7,145 nucleotides of DNA from Porphyromonadaceae bacterium UBA7572. GTDB taxonomy: Bacteria; Bacteroidota; Bacteroidia; Bacteroidales; Muribaculaceae. The stretch spans positions 2,109 through 9,253 of the forward strand of contig DLLC01000002.1 in assembly GCA_002476625.1 (NCBI GenBank). Reading direction: 5' to 3'. Both the position numbers and the translations under genes were made by a program. Below are positions 1 through 5,388 of the stretch, piece after piece. Positions within the stretch are counted from its first letter, which is position 1. Every line of letters starts with the position of its first letter. The notes under the pieces are model-generated. The model searched no databases. It was not told the origin of the DNA and was given only the letters and a program-made list of their open reading frames with translations.

Positions 1-1831
1 TCACGTTCAGGGTGTATTTGTTCCAAGTTTGGTTGTAGTTCAGCGCGAGGGTGCCGGTGTGGCGGATAGAGCGCTCAAGGTCGGTCCACTGGTCGCCGGT
101 CTTGGTGCGCGCATAGGTGTAGGAGTAGCTGCCCATCACCGAGAAGCCGTCGAACACGTTCACGCTTGCGTTCACCTGAATGCCCTTCACAGAGCCCTTG
201 TCGCTGTTCACATAGCGGCTGTAGGATTTCAGCTTGGCGGCCTGTGCCTCGGTCATTTCGGGGAATTCTTGGAGCAGTTCGGCGCGTGTGGCATCGTCTA
301 CATCATGCTTTTCCTTGATAATCATATCGTTGATAAAGTTCATGTAGCCCATCACCGAGATGGTGAAAATGCGGTTGCTGTATTCAGCGTTGAGCGACAC
401 ATAGTGGCTTTTTTCTGCGTTCAGGTCCTTGTTTCCGAAAGTGATGACGGGGCGTCCGGCCATCAGTTTGAAGTAGTGGTAATACAGTTCGTCGAGTCCT
501 GGTGCGCGGAAGCCCTGTGAGTAGGCGGCGCGGAAGCGGAAGTTGCCAGGGGCATACATCACCGACACTTTAGGTGTGAAATTGTTGCCAAAAGTCTCAT
601 GGCGCGTGTAGCGCACGCCAAGGGTGGCAGAGAGGTTGGGAAGCAGCTTCATATCGTGCTGTGCGTAGCCAGCCCAGGTGTAGACGTGGTTATCCACATT
701 ACCGGAAGTGGCCACAAGGAAATCGTTGCGCCAGTCCACGCCCACCATGGTGGTGGCACCTTCGTAGAAGTTGAACACGCCCTTGAGCTCGCCCTCATAA
801 TACTTTTGGTCTTTGCTCATCGCATAGTCGCCAATCTGGTATTTTCCGGAGGCTATGTCGTAGACGTTGCCGTATTGGTAGGAGTCCTTGATGAAGTCGA
901 ATTGCAGAGAGTGGCGCGAGAATTTGTATTTTGCGCCAGCTTCCCATCGCCATCCTTCACTGCGCATGTCGTAAGCCGAACCGCCTTCCTTGCCTTCCAC
1001 GGGCTCTGGGCGGTTGGTGCGCTTCCAGGAGTAGGAGCCTCCGGCGTACACTGATAGCATATTGCGGAAGTCGTAGGTGAAGCGCTGGTTCACCACGTTA
1101 GAGGTGTAGCCCACAAAAAGCGGGTCGATGGTTTCTTTGGTTTCGCCCGTCTTGGAGTCGAGTGTGAGATTGCTGTTCTGATAGCTGTCGGCAGCGTCGT
1201 GGCTGAACGAGGTGTAGGAGCCGAAGCCCTTGGTGAAGATGTCCACGTTGGCCGACTGCGACCACACGCCTTTGCCCGACACTCGCGAATTGGAGGTGAC
1301 AGAAATCAGCTGGTCGGTGGGCTGGTCGGTGATGATGTTGATCACACCGCCTATGGCATCGGAGCCATAGAGCGACGAGGCTGCACCGTCAAGCACCTCG
1401 ATGCGCTTGATTTTGCCCATGTTGATGCGGTTGAGGTCCACATTGCCGGCGATATCGCCAATCAGTTTTTTGCCATTCACAAGCACGAGCACATATTTGT
1501 TGCCAAGGCCGTTGAGGCGGAGGTATGAGCCCATGGTGTTGGGCGAGAACGACACCTGTGGCATCAGCCGTGAGATGGCGTCTTGGAAGTCGGTCAGCCC
1601 CGTTTCCTTGATCATGTTCTTAGAGATTACATGCACGGGAGTGGTGGTGGATTTTAATAGCTGCTGGTGGCCATTGCCAGTCACCACCACGGGGTTGAGC
1701 TCAAACACGCGGTTGAGCGTGTCGGTGTATGCCGTAGGGGCGGAGGCTTTGGCTTCTGGGATTGCGTAGGCCCCTTGTGCCGACATGAGCATGCAGGCAG
1801 AGGCCATGAAAAACCATTTGTTCTTAATCAT
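1..1831 (-). CDS. TonB-dependent outer-membrane receptor, plug and most of barrel (3' end outside window)
   Basis: This is a gated outer-membrane importer energised by TonB-ExbBD. 610 codons are visible, reading from ATG at 1831 to the window edge without a stop. The first 23 residues form a signal peptide ending AYA. A likely TonB box lies at 44-52 (ELNPVVVTG). The plug domain spans about 58-170, with the conserved stretch IKRIEVLDGAASSLYGSDAI at 141-160 followed by GGVINIIT. Alternating barrel strands follow, with FRAP at 441-444 and a GNKDLNAE segment at 466-473. There is no carboxypeptidase-like N-terminal domain, so it resembles BtuB/HmuR-type receptors rather than SusC. His452 sits between the FRAP and NKDL boxes, the arrangement described for haem receptors, although BtuB-like proteins share similar boxes. 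The start overlaps the chelatase stop by 8 bases, which implies translational coupling. The substrate is inferred (haem, porphyrin or corrinoid), not shown. The barrel C-terminus is missing only because the window ends. Confidence 0.95.
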   Translation of the reverse strand, partial: MIKNKWFFMASACMLMSAQGAYAIPEAKASAPTAYTDTLNRVFELNPVVVTGNGHQQLLKSTTTPVHVISKNMIKETGLTDFQDAISRLMPQVSFSPNTMGSYLRLNGLGNKYVLVLVNGKKLIGDIAGNVDLNRINMGKIKRIEVLDGAASSLYGSDAIGGVINIITDQPTDQLISVTSNSRVSGKGVWSQSANVDIFTKGFGSYTSFSHDAADSYQNSNLTLDSKTGETKETIDPLFVGYTSNVVNQRFTYDFRNMLSVYAGGSYSWKRTNRPEPVEGKEGGSAYDMRSEGWRWEAGAKYKFSRHSLQFDFIKDSYQYGNVYDIASGKYQIGDYAMSKDQKYYEGELKGVFNFYEGATTMVGVDWRNDFLVATSGNVDNHVYTWAGYAQHDMKLLPNLSATLGVRYTRHETFGNNFTPKVSVMYAPGNFRFRAAYSQGFRAPGLDELYYHYFKLMAGRPVITFGNKDLNAEKSHYVSLNAEYSNRIFTISVMGYMNFINDMIIKEKHDVDDATRAELLQEFPEMTEAQAAKLKSYSRYVNSDKGSVKGIQVNASVNVFDGFSVMGSYSYTYARTKTGDQWTDLERSIRHTGTLALNYNQTWNKYTLNV

Positions 1832-2684
1832 TTCGAGTATTGGATATTAATTGGTTGATATTGTCTAAAATTAACTGCTGCACCTCAGGCATCTCGCCGA
1901 GGCCCTTGCTGATGAAGCGCACTTGGTAGCCGGCTTTTTTCAGCGCCTCGCCCCACACGCCCTTGATGTCGGCTTCGTTGTGGTTGCCGGCAATAAAGAG
2001 AAGGGGCACCACCACCACGTTTTTGCGCTGGTCTTTGGCGAGCTGTGCCATCACGTTGTCGAGTGTGGGGAAACTCTCGATAGTGCCAACGTGCCAATTG
2101 GGGCGGCCTTCATATTTTGCAAGCAGGTCGAGCTGTGAATAGATGGCGTTGGCGGGGCTGTCGCTCCCGTGTCCCACCACCACCACTTGCTCATCGGGCT
2201 TTGCGCCTATGCTGGCGGCAATGTTGGCGAGCATGCGTCGGCAGTCGTCTACGGAGTAGAGCAGTGGCCGCGCCACCTCTATTTTCTTGAATTTCTCTTT
2301 CCGGAGGTTCACCTCGGTTTTCACGATGTCGTTCATCACGCCGTCGAGCAGCATGGTGCTCTGCACCACAGCGGTGTCGCAGCCGTCGGCTATCAGTTTG
2401 TGGAGGGCCTGCGCGATGGTGAGCTTGTTCACGCCCTGTTTCTCAAGGGCCTTGATTACGGAGCCGGCGGCGTAGGCCTCCACCACTTCGCAGCCAGCGA
2501 ATCGAGTAGTGGCCATACTGTCGATGCGGTCGATAGTGGCCTTTCGGCTTGCCTCATTGCGTGTGCCGTAATGCACCAGCAGTATGCCGGTCTTTTTCTG
2601 CTGCTGTGGGGCGCCCTGCGCCGCATCCGCTGTGGCGCACGCCAGCACAGCCAATAGGCATAACACTAATTTACTAAACTTCAT
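1824..2684 (-). CDS. cbiK: Exported CbiK-type (class II) cobaltochelatase/ferrochelatase-like protein
   Basis: CbiK enzymes insert Co2+ (or Fe2+) into sirohydrochlorin. This 286-residue protein covers the whole family fold after an export signal. I start it at ATG 2684 rather than the in-frame ATG at 2705, because a promoter -7 element at 2710-2717 would place the transcript start at about 2704. The new N-terminus is then a clean signal sequence, MKFSKLVLCLLAVLACATADA. Cleavage could be by signal peptidase I after ADA, or at Cys16 as a lipoprotein (VLAC). Numbered from this Met, strand 1 is ILLVHYGT (34-41). Likely metal ligands are His172 (VVGHG), Glu203 (VGTIES) and His235 (AGNHNEADIKG), matching Salmonella His145, Glu175 and His207 by recalled alignment. 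The position of Salmonella Glu89 is Met117 and that of His83 is Met111. Extracytoplasmic CbiK is known from Desulfovibrio (CbiKP). Coupling to a TonB receptor suggests periplasmic tetrapyrrole work. Family assignment is firm; the reaction is not. Confidence 0.87.
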   Translation of the reverse strand: MKFSKLVLCLLAVLACATADAAQGAPQQQKKTGILLVHYGTRNEASRKATIDRIDSMATTRFAGCEVVEAYAAGSVIKALEKQGVNKLTIAQALHKLIADGCDTAVVQSTMLLDGVMNDIVKTEVNLRKEKFKKIEVARPLLYSVDDCRRMLANIAASIGAKPDEQVVVVGHGSDSPANAIYSQLDLLAKYEGRPNWHVGTIESFPTLDNVMAQLAKDQRKNVVVVPLLFIAGNHNEADIKGVWGEALKKAGYQVRFISKGLGEMPEVQQLILDNINQLISNTRND

Positions 2685-2709
2685 TTCCCTTTTTATGAAT
2701 TTCATGGTG

Positions 2710-2740
2710 CAAATTTACGGCACCCCACATTTCTCCACAA
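2710..2740 (-). promoter_or_regulatory. Bacteroidota-type promoter for the chelatase-receptor operon
   Basis: On the minus strand TAAATTTG (2717 down to 2710) matches the -7 consensus TAnnTTTG exactly. A TTG at 2740-2738 lies 20 bases further upstream, in the place of the -33 element. The predicted transcript start is near 2704, giving a leader of about 20 bases before ATG 2684. The leader carries a purine run (aaaaagggaa) but no clear Shine-Dalgarno. It is too short for a cobalamin riboswitch, unlike many B12-uptake operons. Confidence 0.75.
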
Positions 2741-2835
2741 TACTCAAAAATAATGAAAAGCGAGCCCCGAATCCCCTCTTTTGGTGATGAGAGTGTGGCG
2801 TAGTGCCGGTGGTGACTATATGGTGTGGAGATAGC

Positions 2836-2875
2836 ATGAGGCGGTGGCTTCCGCTCGGGGGAGTCACCGCCTCAT
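2836..2875 (-). terminator. Long GC-rich hairpin downstream of threonine dehydrogenase
   Basis: The arms atgaggcggtg (2836-2846) and caccgcctcat (2865-2875) pair perfectly over 11 bases. The stem can extend inward with imperfect pairs toward a loop near 2853-2858. No T-run follows on the minus strand, so it may be a processing or message-stabilising hairpin, or a Rho-assisted end, rather than a textbook intrinsic terminator. Confidence 0.5.
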
Positions 2876-2881
2876 TTGATT

Positions 2882-2903
2882 GCCGGCAGCTCTGCTGGCC
2901 GGC
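2882..2903 (-). terminator. Hairpin immediately after the threonine dehydrogenase stop
   Basis: The sequence gccggcagctctgctggccggc has a GCCGG/CCGGC outer stem and a cagc/gctg inner stem with one bulged base and a 3-base loop. It starts one base past the TAG stop at 2905-2907. No U-tract follows on the minus strand. With the second hairpin at 2836-2875 it makes a tandem pair, which fits 3'-end formation or protection from exonucleases. Confidence 0.45.
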
Positions 2904-2904
2904 G

Positions 2905-3861
2905 CTATTTCAGCAGCTTCGCGCGCAGCTTCTCTATCATGTCGCGTGTCATAGCGTCGAGGTCGTACTGTGGCTTCCAGTCCCACTCCATGCGTGCGCA
3001 GGTGTCGTCGAGCTTGTTGGGCCACGACTCTGCTATGGCTTGCCGCAGAGGGTCCACCTTGTATTCCATCTCGAAAGAAGGAATGTATTCTTTGATTTTT
3101 GAATAGATGATGCTCGGGTCGAAACTCATCGAGGCGATGTTGAACGAGTTGCGGTGTCGCAGGCGCGCAGGGTCGGCTTCCATAATCTCGATGGCGGCGC
3201 GCAGGGCGTCGGGCATGTACATCATGTCCATGTAAGTGCCTTCGGCGATAGGGCAGATGAATTTTTCGCCTTTCACGGCGGAATAGTAGATGTCCACGGC
3301 ATAGTCGGTGGTGCCGCCGCCTGGAGGGGTGACGTAGGAAATCAGGCCAGGGAAGCGCACCGAGCGCGCATCTACGCCAAATTTGAGCGCATAGTAGTTG
3401 CTGAGCAGCTCGCCGGTGACCTTGGTCACGCCATACATGGTGCGGGGCTGCTGAATGGTGTCCTGTGGCGTGCCGTCTTTTGGCGCGTTGGGGCCAAATG
3501 AGCCGATAGAGCTTGGGGTGAACACGGCGCACTTCTTCTCGCGGGCCACCTCCAGCACGTTCATCAGGCCGTCGATGCCTATGTGCCAAGCTAATTGAGG
3601 CTTGTTTTCGGCCACTGCGCTCAGTAGTGCGGCAAGGTTGTAGATGGTGTCGATGCTGTATTTCTCCACCACATCGGCTATTTGCTGCGCGTTGGTGATG
3701 TCCACCACTTCCGACGGGCCGCTTTCTGCCAGCTCACCCTTGGGCGGTGCGCTTGGAATGTAGCCTGCCACAATGTTTCCTTCTGCGTATTCAGCCCTTA
3801 GCTTCATTGTCAGCTCCGAACCAATCTGACCCGTAGAGCCGATGATTAACACGTTCTTCAT
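2905..3861 (-). CDS. tdh: SDR-type L-threonine 3-dehydrogenase (NAD-dependent epimerase/dehydratase family)
   Basis: It oxidises L-threonine with NAD+ to 2-amino-3-ketobutyrate in the cytoplasm. The 318 residues form an extended short-chain dehydrogenase: a Rossmann GSTGQIG at 8-14, an acidic DIT at 54-56, NLAALLS at 75-81, a PSSIGSFGP segment at 116-124, and the catalytic Tyr143-x3-Lys147 in YGVTK. The PSSIGSFGP, PQDT and PGLISY segments are those of the UDP-galactose-epimerase-like threonine dehydrogenases known from Flavobacterium, trypanosomes and mammals, as opposed to the zinc-dependent E. coli Tdh. Automatic pipelines often label these as epimerases. The strongest support is the divergent neighbour kbl, which consumes the product. 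The start ATG 3861 gives a Rossmann strand (MKNVLIIGSTG) beginning at once, as expected, with no alternative upstream. A perfect -7 element lies 49 bases upstream. No oddities are seen; length and active site are intact. Confidence 0.9.
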   Translation of the reverse strand: MKNVLIIGSTGQIGSELTMKLRAEYAEGNIVAGYIPSAPPKGELAESGPSEVVDITNAQQIADVVEKYSIDTIYNLAALLSAVAENKPQLAWHIGIDGLMNVLEVAREKKCAVFTPSSIGSFGPNAPKDGTPQDTIQQPRTMYGVTKVTGELLSNYYALKFGVDARSVRFPGLISYVTPPGGGTTDYAVDIYYSAVKGEKFICPIAEGTYMDMMYMPDALRAAIEIMEADPARLRHRNSFNIASMSFDPSIIYSKIKEYIPSFEMEYKVDPLRQAIAESWPNKLDDTCARMEWDWKPQYDLDAMTRDMIEKLRAKLLK

Positions 3862-3909
3862 CTATGATAAATGTTTTTTCTGATACTCTCTATTTTTGTT
3901 AGTTATCCA

Positions 3910-3917
3910 CAAAGTTA
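3910..3917 (-). promoter_or_regulatory. -7 promoter element for tdh
   Basis: The minus strand reads TAACTTTG, an exact match to TAnnTTTG. The expected transcript start is about 3903, with a leader near 42 bases. I found no TTG or TTTG at the usual 19-21 base distance; a TTTG exists only 12 bases upstream. The -33 element is therefore weak or replaced by an activator. Confidence 0.6.
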
Positions 3918-3982
3918 GCTATCATCGGGCAAATATCCCCATCTTTTAATTCGTTTTTTTCGCAAATTCAAGTTTTTTTTCC

Positions 3983-3990
3983 GAACTTTG
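3983..3990 (+). promoter_or_regulatory. Candidate -7 promoter element for kbl
   Basis: GAACTTTG differs from TAnnTTTG only at the first base. T-rich sequence (3954-3960, then cg) lies at about the -33 distance but is not a clean TTTG. The predicted start near 3996 gives a leader of about 68 bases before ATG 4064. Confidence 0.4.
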
Positions 3991-4020
3991 TGATTGCGCA
4001 TCACTTTATGCGCGCATCAC
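3990..4020. promoter_or_regulatory. Candidate operator at the kbl transcript start: inverted repeat plus repeated half-site
   Basis: GTGAT-N5-ATCAC spans 3990-4004. The 9-mer GCGCATCAC at 3996-4004 recurs exactly at 4012-4020, a 16-base shift. Site symmetry and position over the predicted start suggest a dimeric repressor or activator site. The shape recalls CRP/FNR half-sites (TGTGA...TCAC) but the spacing is one base longer than in CRP sites, so I do not name a regulator. Confidence 0.35.
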
Positions 4021-4063
4021 TGGTTTTATTAATTTCTATCATTCCTAAAAACTGTTTTGAGCC

Positions 4064-5254
4064 ATGTATGGTAAGATGAAAGATTTCCTCACGAAGGAAC
4101 TTGCCGACATCAAAGACGCCGGCCTTTATAAAGAAGAACGTATTATCACCACTCCGCAGCGAGCCGACATTGAGGTGAAGCCTGCGGCTGAGGTGCTGAA
4201 TTTCTGCGCTAACAACTACCTCGGGCTGAGCAACAACCAGCGACTCATCGACGGGGCAGTGAAGGCGATGAGCGAGAGAGGCTACGGCATGAGCTCGGTG
4301 CGCTTCATCTGTGGCACTCAAGACATTCACAAACAGCTTGAGGCTGCCATCAGCGACTATTTCCACACCGAAGACACCATCCTCTACTCAAGCTGCTTCG
4401 ATGCCAACGGCGGACTGTTTGAGCCGCTTCTCGGCGAGGACGACGCCATCATCAGCGATGCGCTGAACCACGCCTCTATCATCGATGGCGTGCGCCTGTG
4501 CAAGGCCAAACGCTACCGCTATGCCAATGCCGACATGGGCGAGCTGGAGAAGTGCCTTCAGGAGGCGCAGGCACAGCGGTTCCGTATTATCGCTACCGAC
4601 GGTGTGTTCTCAATGGACGGCAACGTGGCCCCTATGGACAAGATTTGCGCGCTCGCCGAGAAATACGACGCGCTGGTGATGGTGGACGAGAGCCACTCCG
4701 CAGGTGTGGTTGGCCCCACCGGGCACGGTGTGGCAGAGCAGTTTGGACTTTATGGTAAAATCGACATCTTCACCGGCACGCTTGGTAAGGCGTTTGGCGG
4801 CGCCATGGGTGGCTTCACCACTGGCAAGAAGGAGATTATCGACCTTCTGCGCCAGCGCTCACGCCCATATCTGTTCAGCAACAGCCTGGCTCCCGGCATC
4901 ATTGGCGCCAGCCTCGAGACATTCCGTATGCTGAAGGAGAGCGATGCGCTGCACGCCAAACTCGCCGAGAATGTGGCCTACTTCCGCGACAAGATGATAG
5001 CGGCAGGGTTCGACATCAAGCCCACGCAAAGCGCCATCTGCGCCGTGATGCTCTACGACGCACGCCTCTCGCAGGAGTTTGCCGCCGCTATGCAGCAGGA
5101 AGGCATCTATGTGACGGGCTTCTACTATCCTGTGGTGCCGAAGGGACAGGCGCGCATTCGCGTGCAGCTCTCTGCCGGGCACGAGCGTGAGCACCTCGAC
5201 AAGTGCATTGCAGCCTTTGTGAAGGTGGGCAAGCAGCTTGGCGTGATTAAATAA
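4064..5254 (+). CDS. kbl: 2-amino-3-ketobutyrate coenzyme A ligase (glycine C-acetyltransferase)
   Basis: This PLP enzyme cleaves 2-amino-3-ketobutyrate with CoA to glycine and acetyl-CoA, the second step of threonine degradation. The 396 residues compare with 398 in E. coli Kbl and it is collinear throughout. The N-terminal LYKEERIITTPQRADI (21-36) is strongly family-like. Visible active-site residues are Asn51 (ANNYLG), His136 (NHAS, stacks on PLP), Ser183 (DGVFSMDG), Asp208 and His211 (VDESH), and Lys242 (TGTLGKAFGG), the Schiff-base lysine. These sit two below the E. coli numbers (138, 185, 210, 213, 244), so the alignment is gapless. Related alpha-oxoamine synthases (BioF, HemA, serine palmitoyltransferase) are less likely given the KEERIITT start and the adjacent threonine dehydrogenase. 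The start ATG 4064 (MYGKMKDF) is preferred over ATG 4076 because it matches the family N-terminus. There is no Shine-Dalgarno. A strong terminator lies 55 bases after the stop, so it is probably monocistronic. Confidence 0.97.
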   Translation: MYGKMKDFLTKELADIKDAGLYKEERIITTPQRADIEVKPAAEVLNFCANNYLGLSNNQRLIDGAVKAMSERGYGMSSVRFICGTQDIHKQLEAAISDYFHTEDTILYSSCFDANGGLFEPLLGEDDAIISDALNHASIIDGVRLCKAKRYRYANADMGELEKCLQEAQAQRFRIIATDGVFSMDGNVAPMDKICALAEKYDALVMVDESHSAGVVGPTGHGVAEQFGLYGKIDIFTGTLGKAFGGAMGGFTTGKKEIIDLLRQRSRPYLFSNSLAPGIIGASLETFRMLKESDALHAKLAENVAYFRDKMIAAGFDIKPTQSAICAVMLYDARLSQEFAAAMQQEGIYVTGFYYPVVPKGQARIRVQLSAGHEREHLDKCIAAFVKVGKQLGVIK

Positions 5255-5276
5255 TAGCGAGGAGAGAAGGTATTTG

Positions 5277-5304
5277 GTTTAAGAAACTGCTAAACTTCTT
5301 AAAC
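5277..5304 (+). repeat. AT-rich perfect inverted repeat after kbl
   Basis: gtttaagaa (5277-5285) pairs with ttcttaaac (5296-5304) over 9 bases around a 10-base loop. No T-run follows. It stands 22 bases past the kbl stop and just before the main terminator. It could be a protein-binding palindrome or a weak hairpin at the message end. Confidence 0.4.
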
Positions 5305-5309
5305 GCCAC

Positions 5310-5356
5310 GGGCCTCGGCGGCAGTGCGAATGCGCAGCAGCCGGGGCTCGCTTTTT
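5310..5356 (+). terminator. Rho-independent terminator of kbl
   Basis: The arms gggcctcggc (5310-5319) and gccggggctc (5340-5349) form a 10-base-pair stem including two G-U pairs. An inner tgcg/cgca helix lies at 5325-5336. The hairpin is followed by gc and five Ts (5352-5356). It lies between convergent genes and may also hinder read-through from the minus strand, though that side has no clear T-run next to the stem. Confidence 0.7.
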
Positions 5357-5388
5357 ACGTTTGTGCTTTCGCTCTGAGGCCGTTTTTA

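Larger units (their letters stand above)
2706..2904. other. Spacer between threonine dehydrogenase and chelatase operon
   Basis: I see no credible gene here. The spacer holds, from the dehydrogenase side, a compact hairpin directly after the stop codon (2882-2903), a long GC-rich inverted repeat (2836-2875), a sequence able to compete with it (2808-2817), a 14-base segment repeated elsewhere (2756-2769), and the chelatase promoter (2710-2740). Both flanking genes are on the minus strand, so the hairpins probably end or process the dehydrogenase message and keep the units separate. Confidence 0.6.
3862..4063. promoter_or_regulatory. Divergent control region between tdh and kbl
   Basis: This 202-base AT-rich spacer carries the start signals of both threonine-degradation genes. 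On the minus side is a perfect -7 element at 3910-3917. On the plus side is a weaker -7 at 3983-3990, followed at once by a 15-base inverted repeat (3990-4004) and a second copy of half of it (4012-4020). No coding frame is credible. A shared regulator acting on both promoters is plausible but inferred. Confidence 0.7.

Noticed and set aside
29..1769. Long plus-strand open frames across the left end
   Set aside because: They are antisense to the TonB-dependent receptor, whose minus-strand reading is unmistakable. The His/Val-rich products are what GC-rich codons give in reverse.
2706..2904. Cobalamin riboswitch upstream of the chelatase
   Set aside because: I found no B12-box-like sequence, and the predicted leader is only about 20 bases.
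2864..3589. 241-codon minus-strand frame inside the threonine dehydrogenase
   Set aside because: It is Arg/His-rich, in another frame of the dehydrogenase, with no recognisable motif; the overlapping frame has a full SDR signature.
4001..4366. 121-codon minus-strand frame over the kbl start
   Set aside because: It is antisense to the conserved kbl N-terminus and shows no motif or promoter.
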